This document shows positions 43,842 through 51,724 of a DNA stretch of 64,000 nt, piece by piece. Numbering within the stretch: position 1 is the first letter of the stretch; every line of letters starts with the position of its first letter. The stretch is from Massilia agri (lineage in GTDB: Bacteria > Pseudomonadota > Gammaproteobacteria > Burkholderiales > Burkholderiaceae_D). The notes below the pieces were generated by a model. That model worked only from the letters and a program-made list of their open reading frames with translations, did not search any database and was not told the origin of the DNA. Made by a program: the position numbers and the translations under genes. Location of the stretch: contig NZ_JANUHA010000001.1 in the NCBI RefSeq assembly GCF_024753255.1, positions 372,001-436,000 of the forward strand, written 5' to 3'.

Positions 43842-44312
43842 ATGCCTACCAGCCCAATCTCGACCGTCTCCCAGGAACAGCAACACGTCAGCGCGCTCAT
43901 CGCGCTGATGAAACAGGAACAGACGCTGCTGGTCGCAGCGGACGCCGACGGGCTGGCGGAACTCACTCCACGCAAGAACACCCTGCTGCAGGAATTGGCC
44001 GCGCTGTCGACCCAGCGCCACGCCGCCCTGCTTGCGGCCGGCTGCGAAGGATCGGAAGCGGGCATGGAACCCTGGCTGGCGGTCGGCGGCAATCCGGATG
44101 CCCGATCGCAATGGGAAGCCCTGCTCGAACTGGCCCGCCAGGCCAAGGAACTCAACCGCGTCAACGGCATGCTGATCAACAAGCAGCTGGCGCACAACCA
44201 GGGCGTGCTCAACGCCCTGCGCATGCCGGCCGGCGCGGAAGCCGGCGGCGTGTATGGATCCAGCGGGCAGACGCTCGGCAGCGGTCCGTCGAAACGCTAC
44301 GTCATCGGCTAG
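43842..44312 (+). CDS. flgN: Flagellar export chaperone FlgN
   Basis: A 156-aa helical protein; FlgN is the chaperone for FlgK and FlgL. Features are QQHVSALIALMKQEQTLLVA and NRVNGMLINKQLAHNQGVLN, with a C-terminal Gly/Ser tail ending KRYVIG. It is co-transcribed with flgM. Its stop overlaps the stop of the convergent GNAT gene by two bases. Confidence 0.92.
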   Translation: MPTSPISTVSQEQQHVSALIALMKQEQTLLVAADADGLAELTPRKNTLLQELAALSTQRHAALLAAGCEGSEAGMEPWLAVGGNPDARSQWEALLELARQAKELNRVNGMLINKQLAHNQGVLNALRMPAGAEAGGVYGSSGQTLGSGPSKRYVIG

Positions 44313-44932
44313 TCAACAGCGCCATCCCGGCTTGACCTTTCAGACCCATTGCATCCGAACCGGTTTTGGCGGCGGCGCCTGGCTGCCGGGCTCGGGCCAA
44401 ACGACCTTCTCCAGGCTTTCCGTGCACGCGCGTAGATGCCGACCGCCTTGCCGTGGATCTGGGTTTGCGCTTCATAAGTCAGGCCAAGGCGCCTGGCAAC
44501 GCGCAGCGACGATGCATTGCCTGACGCGATAAGCGCCCGAATCTTCGGTTCGCGGCGGGTGTCGAAGGCGTGGTGCACGGCTGCCGCCGCCGCTTCGTTC
44601 GCGAATCCCTGGCCCCAGAAGGCGCGGTAGGTATTCCAGCCAAGCTCCATCACGGTACAATCCTCGCGGAAGAACGCACCGACATTCCCGACCAGCCGCC
44701 CAGTCTCCCTTTCCTCGACAGCCCACCATCCGGCGCCATGGATGAGCCACAGTCCTGCTTGCGAGCAGAAGATGCGCCATGCGGCCTGGCGGTCAGCGGG
44801 AACCAGGTGGGCCGCGCTGACAGGGTCGGCCAGATGCGCCGCGAATGCGTCGAAGTCCTCCCGCCGGTATTCACGAAGGATGAGCCGTTCCGTGTGAAGG
44901 ATGGGGACTGAGGTGATGAACTCGCTATTCAT
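44309..44932 (-). CDS. GNAT N-acetyltransferase (RimJ/RimL-like)
   Basis: A 207-aa GNAT protein: ILHTERLILREYRREDFDAF at the N terminus, the acetyl-CoA segment in FWGQGFANEAAAAAVHHAFD, and NASSLRVARRLGLTYEAQTQ. Members acetylate protein N termini or small molecules. The ATG overlaps the stop of the second GNAT gene (ATGA), so the two are coupled. The last 25 residues are Arg-rich and unlike the family, so a late frameshift that replaced the original end is possible. Confidence 0.85.
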   Translation of the reverse strand: MNSEFITSVPILHTERLILREYRREDFDAFAAHLADPVSAAHLVPADRQAAWRIFCSQAGLWLIHGAGWWAVEERETGRLVGNVGAFFREDCTVMELGWNTYRAFWGQGFANEAAAAAVHHAFDTRREPKIRALIASGNASSLRVARRLGLTYEAQTQIHGKAVGIYARARKAWRRSFGPSPAARRRRQNRFGCNGSERSSRDGAVD

Positions 44933-45465
44933 GCGCTGTGCCTGTCGAGTTGTTTGTAATAGAAGGTCGTGCCGCACAATTCCCCATTCGGCAGCAGCGC
45001 ATAGCCCGGCACCACGCCGACGCGCTGCCAGCCCAGGCGCTCATAGAGCCGCTCGGCCGCCGCGCTCGCGGTGTCGAGCACCAGCACCCATTTGCCCAGT
45101 TCGCGCGCGGCCTGTTCCACGGCCAGCATCAGCTGCTGCCCCACGCCGCGATTGCGCGCGCGCCGGTGCACCAGCAGCTTGGCGACGTCGGCGCGGTGCG
45201 GCTGGTTTTCAGGCAAGTCGGTGATCAATTGCACGGTGCCGATCACGCCCTCCTCGTCCTCGGCCACCAGCAGGGTGCGCTCGCCACGCGCGACGCCGTC
45301 CGCTACCTTGTCCCAGAAGCCCAGTGCGGTGCTGCGCGCCATCGGCAGCATGAAGCTGACCGAGGCGCCGCCTTCGACGCAGTCGAGCAGCACGTCGGCC
45401 AGTTGCTCCTTCAGGGCGGCCGCTTTCCCGGCGTCGAGCCGGCGTACGGTAATGTCCCTGCTCAT
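44929..45465 (-). CDS. GNAT N-acetyltransferase
   Basis: A 178-aa GNAT protein. The acetyl-CoA loop reads VHRRARNRGVGQQLMLAVEQ, followed by GKWVLVLDTASAAAERLYER and GYALLPNGELCGTTFYYKQL, a pattern common in small-molecule acetyltransferases near XRE-cupin regulators. It overlaps the regulator by four bases upstream and the other GNAT gene by four downstream. The substrate is unknown. Confidence 0.88.
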   Translation of the reverse strand: MSRDITVRRLDAGKAAALKEQLADVLLDCVEGGASVSFMLPMARSTALGFWDKVADGVARGERTLLVAEDEEGVIGTVQLITDLPENQPHRADVAKLLVHRRARNRGVGQQLMLAVEQAARELGKWVLVLDTASAAAERLYERLGWQRVGVVPGYALLPNGELCGTTFYYKQLDRHSA

Positions 45466-46046
45466 GCGTCCTCCTTGCGTGATGCCTTGTGGGGCTGGGT
45501 GACGAGCGCGACGAGATAGCGCACCGGCCTGTCACCGGGATTGTGGAAGCTGACCGGCTGGTCCAGCTTCATGGCGAGGCAGTCGCCGGGGCCGAGCTGC
45601 CAGGGCGTGTCGCCCAGCGTCAGCTCGAGCTCGCCTTCGATGATCCAGATCTGCTGGTAGACGTCGGTGTTGCGCGCCGCCGTTTCATAGGCGATGCGCT
45701 GGCCGGCGGGAAAGCTCACCTCGACCATCTGGATCGGCGACCAGGTCAAGGGCGACAGGTTGCGGCGTACATAGCCGGATACCGGGTCGGTCCACACCGG
45801 CTGGGCGTCGCGCCGCGCGACGGGAGATGGCGCGTCCGTCGGCTTGTCGAACAGCGAGGCCAGCGTGACGCCGAGGGCGGCGCTGAGCCGGTCCAGCACG
45901 GTGGCGGTGGCGCTGCTTTCGCCGCGCTCGATCGAGGAGATGTTGGAGCGGCTGACACCGCTACGTCCGGCCAGGGCCGCCAGGGTCAGGCCCTGGGCTT
46001 CGCGCAGTTCGCGCAGGCGGCTGGCGATGAGTTGGTTGATGTCCAT
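45462..46046 (-). CDS. XRE-family regulator with C-terminal cupin domain
   Basis: A 194-aa regulator: a helix-turn-helix at about 10-65 (LREAQGLTLAALAGRSGVSR, SNISSIERGESSATATVLDR) and a cupin domain at 115-185 (QIWIIEGELELTLGDTPWQL, GPGDCLAMKLDQPVSFHNPG). Such proteins repress their own operon and respond to a small ligand bound in the cupin. It is first in an operon with the two GNAT genes, with ATGA overlaps between all three. A long palindrome lies just before its start codon. Confidence 0.93.
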   Translation of the reverse strand: MDINQLIASRLRELREAQGLTLAALAGRSGVSRSNISSIERGESSATATVLDRLSAALGVTLASLFDKPTDAPSPVARRDAQPVWTDPVSGYVRRNLSPLTWSPIQMVEVSFPAGQRIAYETAARNTDVYQQIWIIEGELELTLGDTPWQLGPGDCLAMKLDQPVSFHNPGDRPVRYLVALVTQPHKASRKEDA

Positions 46047-46054
46047 GCAATCCA

Positions 46055-46082
46055 GTATATAGGAAAATAAATTCCTGTATAC
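46055..46082 (-). promoter_or_regulatory. Operator-like palindrome of the XRE-cupin operon
   Basis: Arms GTATATAGGAA and TTCCTGTATAC (10 of 11 bases paired) separated by six bases. It starts nine bases upstream of the regulator ATG, so binding would block transcription or initiation. Autorepression is inferred from the position. Confidence 0.6.
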
Positions 46083-46088
46083 CGGATT

Positions 46089-46229
46089 TTATGGACAGGT
46101 GGCCTCGGCTTCGCCCAGTTCGCAGACGGGTGCGGCTTCCGTGCCTCCTTCGTGCTCCGCGCGGCTGTAGGATGCGCAGAGGAGCAGCGCGACGAAGGCG
46201 GCGGCGAACAGCCTGTTCATGATCTTCAT
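46089..46229 (-). CDS. Small secreted protein, function unknown
   Basis: A 46-aa frame: a signal-peptide-like N terminus (KIMNRLFAAAFVALLLCASY, then SRAEH) and a short acidic mature part with two cysteines (VCELGEAEATCP). It lies between the XRE-cupin operon and the GFA gene. The start with GGGATCC a few bases upstream is plausible. I do not recognise it, and at this length it may be non-coding. Confidence 0.45.
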   Translation of the reverse strand: MKIMNRLFAAAFVALLLCASYSRAEHEGGTEAAPVCELGEAEATCP

Positions 46230-46352
46230 GGTGGATCCCTGTGTTCTCGACAGGCGCCGAGTGTAAGGCGCCGTCCTTCTTGAGTAGAGCCCCATGCGTG
46301 GTGTGATCGCTCTGCCCTACAATACGTGCATACCGATACCGAGGAGCCAGCC

Positions 46353-46727
46353 ATGCTTAAAGGAAGTTGCCTTTGCGGCGAGGTCGCCTACACCGTCGCC
46401 GGTCCGGTCGAGAGCGCCAGCCACTGCTTCTGCACCATGTGCCAGAAACAGCATGGCGCCGGCGCCGGCACCTACGCCAACGTCGCCCGCGCCGACCTGC
46501 GCATCGAGCGCGGCGAGGACAACATCACCGAATTCGCCTCCTCGGAACAGGGCCGGCGCGCCTTCTGCCGGCGCTGCGGCTCGACCCTGTTCTGGCGCAG
46601 CGAGGAAACGCCAGACCGCATTGCCGTGACCCTCGGCACCCTGGACACGCCCTTCACCGATCCGGTCGGGATCGAACTGCATACCGATACGCGACCATCC
46701 TGGCTGCCACACGGCCCCGCCGCCTGA
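46353..46727 (+). CDS. GFA (glutathione-dependent formaldehyde-activating-like) family protein
   Basis: A 124-aa zinc protein of the GFA/CENP-V fold: GSCLCGEVAYTV, HCFCTMCQKQHGAG and FCRRCGSTLFWRS supply the metal-binding cysteines (C-x-C, C-x2-C pairs). GAGGAG precedes the ATG 46353. Enzymatic activity has been doubted for many members; the cellular role here is unknown. Confidence 0.93.
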   Translation: MLKGSCLCGEVAYTVAGPVESASHCFCTMCQKQHGAGAGTYANVARADLRIERGEDNITEFASSEQGRRAFCRRCGSTLFWRSEETPDRIAVTLGTLDTPFTDPVGIELHTDTRPSWLPHGPAA

Positions 46728-46741
46728 GCTGTCGCGCCACA

Positions 46742-46781
46742 TTCACAATCGGTCAGACCAAAATTATTAATGGTCCGACCA
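46742..46781 (+). promoter_or_regulatory. Promoter with two operator palindromes upstream of the PEP-CTERM/pectinase genes
   Basis: A promoter-like pair, TTCACA (46742-46747), 17 bases, TATTAA (46765-46770), is bracketed by two palindromes: GGTCAGACC in the spacer (46751-46759) and TGGTCCGACCA right after the -10 (46771-46781). Their centres are 21 bp apart, two helical turns. TGGTC-x-GACCA resembles sites of FadR-subfamily GntR repressors, which include hexuronate-responsive ExuR/UxuR. Binding would shut the promoter. The link to pectin catabolism is inference. Confidence 0.6.
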
Positions 46782-46801
46782 AATCACATGCATTCATGCT
46801 A

Positions 46802-46909
46802 AGCTTTCAGCACCACTGCCGAGTCTGGCAGCTGGGCTGAAAGCTGCTTCTTCCCACGACAAGCAAGTCCGCACGCCGGATGCCGGGCCAGCCATGGCCC
46901 CAGCCCGGC
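46802..46909 (+). promoter_or_regulatory. Structured 5' leader before the PEP-CTERM gene
   Basis: Two nested hairpins lie in the roughly 180-nt leader. The first (46802-46845) has a perfect 10-bp outer stem AGCTTTCAGC / GCTGAAAGCT and an inner CTGCC / GGCAG. The second (46882-46909) has GCCGGGC / GCCCGGC. No U run follows either, so they look like a folded leader rather than plain terminators. Confidence 0.45.
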
Positions 46910-46956
46910 GCGCCGGCACTCGCCTGTTCCATCACTCGCTTGAACAGGACCAAGAA

Positions 46957-47544
46957 ATGAAAACTAAAACCATATTGGAGACACTGGTATTGGCGGCGGC
47001 ACTCACGGCAAGCCAGGCAGGCGCCGCGCCGATTTCCCTGCAAGGCAGCACCATCACCAGCAGCTACAACGGTGCGCCCGAGGGCATGCTGGGCCTGGAC
47101 CACGGCTACGCCGCGGAACCGGGCAGCAACACCACGGCCTTCGATCCGACGCCCTATACCGGCATGGAATTTCTCACGGGTGATTACCTGTTCGGTATCG
47201 ACTTCACCGCCGACGGTCAGCTGGTCGTGATGCTCAACCAGCTGGCCATCGAGCCCGGGGACTACCGCCTGGTCTTCGACTTCGGATCGACCCTCGGCCA
47301 GAAGATCGGCAGCTTCACCCTGCTGGACACGAGCGGCATCGGCGTGCTGCCGCTCCTGTCGATCCTGGACGACCACACCATTGCCCTGGACCTTTCCAAC
47401 GTGACCTGGAACAGCGAATTCGGCAGCTTCTCTGCGCAGATCGGCACGGCGCAGGTGCCCGAGCCGGGCGGCATCGCCCTGCTCCTGGCCGGCACCGCCG
47501 GACTCGCGCTGGCGCGCCGCCGCAAGGCAAGCGCACAAGCCTGA
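46957..47544 (+). CDS. PEP-CTERM sorting-domain protein
   Basis: A 195-aa exported protein: signal peptide (to about QAGAAP), a beta-rich body with no recognised catalytic motif, and a classic C-terminal sorting signal VPEPGGIALLLAGTAGLALA followed by RRRKA. Such proteins are processed by exosortase at the cell envelope and often decorate exopolysaccharide. The ATG 46957 fits the signal peptide. It lies 30 bp before the pectinase gene and probably shares its transcript. Confidence 0.92.
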   Translation: MKTKTILETLVLAAALTASQAGAAPISLQGSTITSSYNGAPEGMLGLDHGYAAEPGSNTTAFDPTPYTGMEFLTGDYLFGIDFTADGQLVVMLNQLAIEPGDYRLVFDFGSTLGQKIGSFTLLDTSGIGVLPLLSILDDHTIALDLSNVTWNSEFGSFSAQIGTAQVPEPGGIALLLAGTAGLALARRRKASAQA

Positions 47545-47574
47545 CACCCTTCCATCCTGTTCCAGGAGACTCCC

Positions 47575-50500
47575 ATGAAACAAGCACGTTTCAAGGCATC
47601 GCTATGCGCCGTCGCCCTGCTCGCCGGGCTGCCAGGTGTGCCCGCACTGGCGGCGACCGACCCTGCGCGCCAGACCGCGCCACTCGACGGCTGGGCCGGC
47701 CAGGCCGGCGGCACGGTCGGCGGCTCGACCGCCGCCGGCAACCACATCTACACCGTCACCAAACGTTCGGAACTGCTCGCAGCGCTGGCCAATGGCGGCG
47801 ACAATCCGAAGATCATCAAGCTGGCCGCTACCATCGACATGAGCGAGGGCCAGCCCTACACCTCCACCACCGACCAGGCCGCACGCGGCGCGATCCGCCT
47901 GAAAAGCAATACCACCCTGATCGGCGCCGACGCGAATGCCGGCATCGTCAACGGCACCGTGCTGGTGCAGAACGTATCCCAGGTGATCATCCGCAACCTC
48001 AAGATCGTCAACCCATGCGATGTCGAACCCGCCTGGGACCCGACCGACGGATCCACCGGCAACTGGAACTCGGCCTATGACGCCATCGGCATCTCCGGCT
48101 CCCACCACGTCTGGGTCGACCACGTCACCTTCACCGACGTGCCGATGACCGACAACTTCCTGCCGATCGAGAACGGCCGCAAGAAGCAATGCCACGACGG
48201 TTCGCTCGACATCACCAATGCCTCGGACTATGTGACGGTGTCGTACAACGTCTTCGGCCAGCACGACAAGACGGGCCTGGTAGGCGGCAGCGATTCCGCC
48301 ACTGCCGACGAAGGCAAGCTGCGCGTCACCTTCAGCAACAACGTCTACCGCGACGTGGTCCAGCGCGCGCCGCGCGTGCGCTTCGGCCAGGTGCACCTGT
48401 TTAACAACTACTACGTCGGCAGCAAGTCGGCTTCCCCGTACGCGCACAGCTACAGCGTCGGCGCGGGCAAGAACGCCAGGATCCTCTCGAACAACAATGT
48501 GTTCGAGATTGCCGGCGCCCAAGGCTGCGACAAGGTCGTCAGCAATATGAGCAGCGCGAACCCGGGCTACTTCAAGGACAGCGGCTCCCTGCTCAATGGC
48601 GCGGCCCTTGGCGCCTGCTCGGTCTCGAATGCGGTGGGCTGGATCGTGCCCTACGCCTTCACGCCGCGCCCGGCGGCGCTGGTGAAAGCCAATGCCCTGG
48701 CCCAGTCCGGCGTCGGCAAGATCAGTACGACGATCAGCGGCACCGGCAAGGTCACGCTCGACGAGAACCCCACCCTCTCCTGCCCTGCCACCGGTCTCTA
48801 CTTCTGCGACGATTTCCAGGATGGCACGAGCGGCAAGTGGAACCTGTTGCCCGTCGGCGGACCGAATGGCCGCTTCAGCGTGGTTGCAGAAAGCGCGGGC
48901 GGCACGAACAAGGTGCTGCAATACGCGGCCGCGAGCACGGGCGGCGTGCTGGCCCTGGTCAAGCCGGAGGCGTTCGGCGGCGTACCGTCAGGCGACTACT
49001 ACGTCGAGGCGCGCATTCGCCCGATGACCAACGGCACTACCGGCAACAAGCTGCTCTACCTCGTCACGCGCTACGTGGACGCCGCCAACTGGTACGGCGC
49101 CGGCCTGAACGTGCAAAACAGCACCACCAGCACCCAGGTGGAGATCGCGAAAATGCTGAACAACTCGCTGAGCCGCCCGCGCCAGGTGCGCACGCCGGTC
49201 AACATGGACGCGCAGTTCTACACGGTGCGCTTCGAGATGATCGGCAGCACGCTGACGGTCTACCTCGACGGCAGGAATATGGGCTCGGTGACGGATACGG
49301 CCTTTGCCGCGCGCGGGCTGATCGGCCTCTACACGGCCAATAAATCCTTCATGATCGACGACGTGCGCGTGGGCGACCCACGCCAGAAGCCGGTGCAGCT
49401 GAACGTCGACCCGGCCAGCCTCAGCTGGTCCGCCGAAGTCGGCGACGCGCCCTACCAGGTCTCGGTGACGGCGATCGCCAGCGACAACCAGCCGGACAGC
49501 TTCAGTGTCGAGTCGAGCAACCCGGCCGTGGTCGCCGTGAGCACCAGTGGCAATACCGTCCTGCTGCGCGCGGTCGGCGCGGGGCACGCCAACGTCGTGT
49601 TCCGCAGCGGGTCCGAACCCTCGCTCACCCGCTCGATCGCCGCCACCATCGCGCCGCAGTTCGTGCAGCCGACCCAGGTGTATGCGATGGAGGGCGCCAG
49701 CTTCCCGGCGCCGCTCGAAGGGAGTGTGCATGTCGACACCACCTTGAAACTGGTCTTCGACAAGCCGCCGACCCTCGGGACCAGCGGCAGCATCCGCATC
49801 TTCCGCAAGGCTGACGACGCCCTCGTCGACGTCATCCGCCTGAGCGGCGAAACCGATGCGCTGGGCTATGAGGGACAGGCACTGGTCCGCAAGGTCAACA
49901 CGACGCCGATCAAGATCGTCGGCAACACGGTGACGATCAAGCCGCACAGTAACAAGCTGGCCTACGGCACCGAGTACTATGTCGCGATCGCCGACGGCGT
50001 CTTCACCAACACCAGCCTGGGCGGCACGCCCTTCGTCGGCCTGGGCCGCGCGGCCGGCTGGACTTTCGGTACCCGCGACAGCCTCCCGCTTGGTAACAGC
50101 GTGACCGTGGACGACGACGGCGACGCCGACTTCCGCACCGTGCAGGGCGCCCTGAACTACGCGATGGGGCGCTTCTCGAAGTCCGACCCCGTCACGATCA
50201 CGGTCAGGAACGGCAGCTACGAAGAACTGCTGTACCTGAACGGCAAGGACAACGTGACGATCAAGGGCGAAAGCCGTGCAGGCGTGATGATCTCCTCCCT
50301 GAATCACGAGACCATGAACCCGGGCACGGGCAGCAGCCAGTCGAGTACGGCATCCGGCACGCCTTCCGGCGGCCGCTCGGTGATGCTGGTGGAGGCCTCC
50401 GACATGCTGGTGCTCGACACCCTGAGCCTGAAGAACAGCACCATCCGCTCGAGCAGCATCTCGGGCCAGGCCGAGACCATCTACTTCAACGGCGAAGGCC

Positions 50501-51129
50501 GCCTGATCGCGAAGAACGCCAGCTTCCACAGCGAGCAGGACACCCTCAACCTGAAGGGCTGGTCCTGGTTCTACCGAACCCTGGTGGAGGGCAACGTCGA
50601 CTTCATCTGGGGCAGCAGCCGCGCCGCCCTCTTCGAGGAAAGCGAAATCCGCTCGGTGGGCGACAGCGCCAACGCGAACAGTGGCGGCTACGTGCTGCAG
50701 GCGCGGGTGCCCACCGCCGGCGACATCGGCTACGTCTTCCTCAACAGCATGCTCACCCACGGCCCCGGCCCGGGCCCGCTGCGCGGCGACGTGCCGAACG
50801 GCGCCACCTACCTGGCGCGCAGCCCGGGCGGCACCGCCACCTGGGACAACATCGCCTTCATCAACTGCAAGATGGACACGCACATTGCGCCGGTCGGCTG
50901 GGCGGGCCTGGGCGTCAACGGCCAGCCGGCGCCGAACCCGACGGTCGCCCGCGCGGACGCCGGATGGCGCGAGTACGGCAGCCTTGACATGGCAGGCAAT
51001 CCGCTCAATCTCGGCGCGCGGGTCGGCGGCTACATCCTGAGCGAGAGCGACGTGGCGGCACGCTTTGCCACGCGCGAGAAGGTGTTCGCGGCATATGGCA
51101 ATGGCGCGGGATGGAATCCGCAGCCATGA
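47575..51129 (+). CDS. Bifunctional pectate lyase (PL1) and pectin methylesterase (CE8)
   Basis: A 1184-aa secreted multidomain enzyme. Order: signal peptide (to about 27); polysaccharide lyase family 1 at about 40-345 with HHVWVDHVTFTDV and the catalytic Arg block VVQRAPRVRFG; a LamG-like jelly-roll at 405-605 (FCDDFQDGTSGKWN to FMIDDVRVGD); Ig-like and SbsA-type Ig domains at about 615-815; and a pectinesterase family 8 domain at 842-1175. The latter has NGSYEELLYL, QAETIYF, SEQDTLNL and GNVDFIWGSSRA, so both catalytic aspartates (QD and DFIW) are present. CE8 removes methyl esters from pectin, making the substrate that PL1 cleaves by elimination. No anchor or sorting signal is seen. Confidence 0.93.
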   Translation: MKQARFKASLCAVALLAGLPGVPALAATDPARQTAPLDGWAGQAGGTVGGSTAAGNHIYTVTKRSELLAALANGGDNPKIIKLAATIDMSEGQPYTSTTDQAARGAIRLKSNTTLIGADANAGIVNGTVLVQNVSQVIIRNLKIVNPCDVEPAWDPTDGSTGNWNSAYDAIGISGSHHVWVDHVTFTDVPMTDNFLPIENGRKKQCHDGSLDITNASDYVTVSYNVFGQHDKTGLVGGSDSATADEGKLRVTFSNNVYRDVVQRAPRVRFGQVHLFNNYYVGSKSASPYAHSYSVGAGKNARILSNNNVFEIAGAQGCDKVVSNMSSANPGYFKDSGSLLNGAALGACSVSNAVGWIVPYAFTPRPAALVKANALAQSGVGKISTTISGTGKVTLDENPTLSCPATGLYFCDDFQDGTSGKWNLLPVGGPNGRFSVVAESAGGTNKVLQYAAASTGGVLALVKPEAFGGVPSGDYYVEARIRPMTNGTTGNKLLYLVTRYVDAANWYGAGLNVQNSTTSTQVEIAKMLNNSLSRPRQVRTPVNMDAQFYTVRFEMIGSTLTVYLDGRNMGSVTDTAFAARGLIGLYTANKSFMIDDVRVGDPRQKPVQLNVDPASLSWSAEVGDAPYQVSVTAIASDNQPDSFSVESSNPAVVAVSTSGNTVLLRAVGAGHANVVFRSGSEPSLTRSIAATIAPQFVQPTQVYAMEGASFPAPLEGSVHVDTTLKLVFDKPPTLGTSGSIRIFRKADDALVDVIRLSGETDALGYEGQALVRKVNTTPIKIVGNTVTIKPHSNKLAYGTEYYVAIADGVFTNTSLGGTPFVGLGRAAGWTFGTRDSLPLGNSVTVDDDGDADFRTVQGALNYAMGRFSKSDPVTITVRNGSYEELLYLNGKDNVTIKGESRAGVMISSLNHETMNPGTGSSQSSTASGTPSGGRSVMLVEASDMLVLDTLSLKNSTIRSSSISGQAETIYFNGEGRLIAKNASFHSEQDTLNLKGWSWFYRTLVEGNVDFIWGSSRAALFEESEIRSVGDSANANSGGYVLQARVPTAGDIGYVFLNSMLTHGPGPGPLRGDVPNGATYLARSPGGTATWDNIAFINCKMDTHIAPVGWAGLGVNGQPAPNPTVARADAGWREYGSLDMAGNPLNLGARVGGYILSESDVAARFATREKVFAAYGNGAGWNPQP

Positions 51130-51167
51130 TCTAAATAACCGTCGAACCGTCGGGGTCACGAACCGTC

Positions 51168-51252
51168 GGGGTCAGGTCTGACATTCGGACACGGCCTCGA
51201 CGCTAGCAAGCAATCACGGCTGAGCTCGTGTCTAAATGTCAGACCTGACCCC
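51168..51252. repeat. Inverted repeat of a second dispersed family, copy 1
   Basis: Arms of 26 bp, GGGGTCAGGTCTGACATT followed by CGGACACG on the left and the complement on the right (51227-51252), with two mismatches. The loop is 33 bp. Just before it, a short direct duplication of AACCGTCGGGGTCA (near 51144-51174) is visible. The element lies between the pectinase and the cupin gene. Confidence 0.8.
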
Positions 51253-51343
51253 GGTGTTACTCATGCATTGCCCCGGCGGGCCATTCTGCGCAGCCGCGGT
51301 GATACCATTGCCGCGTTTCCCCGTTCAATCGACTGGAGAGCAT

Positions 51344-51715
51344 ATGTCCCTGAACCCGCAGCAGTCCTATGTCTACCTTGCCGAAGACGGCAGCTCGCAG
51401 TGCTTTTCGGCGGACACCTTCTGGCAGCCCGCCAATATGGAAAGGGCTGGCGACGGCTGGCTGATCAGCGAATTCGCGTTCACCGAGGACTGGCTAACCT
51501 GGGAAATGCACCCGGAAGGCGACGAATTCGTCTACCTGCTGTCGGGCGCGGTCGAGCTGCACCTGGAGCAAGGCGATGGCGTCCAGGCCATCGCCTTGCG
51601 CGGCAGCGGCGCCGTGGTGGTGCCGCGCGGCGTCTGGCACACCGCCAAGGTGAAGGAACCGAGCCGCATGCTGCACGTCACGCGCGGCGCGGGTACACAG
51701 AACCGGCCGGCGTAA
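51344..51715 (+). CDS. Small cupin-domain protein
   Basis: A 123-aa single cupin: EDWLTWEMHPEGDEFVYLLS, GAVELHLEQGDGVQAIAL and PRGVWHTAKVKEPSRMLHVT give the two cupin motifs with the His/Glu metal ligands. GGAG lies eight bases before ATG 51344, which decides against the longer frame that would start in the repeat. The substrate is unknown. It is convergent with the sugar dehydrogenase gene. Confidence 0.88.
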   Translation: MSLNPQQSYVYLAEDGSSQCFSADTFWQPANMERAGDGWLISEFAFTEDWLTWEMHPEGDEFVYLLSGAVELHLEQGDGVQAIALRGSGAVVVPRGVWHTAKVKEPSRMLHVTRGAGTQNRPA

Positions 51716-51724
51716 GGCGGGGCG

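Noticed and set aside
44309..44400. Arg-rich end of the first GNAT protein as proof of a frameshift
   Set aside because: The family's C terminus is variable and no better frame with family similarity continues downstream, so it is noted only as a possibility.
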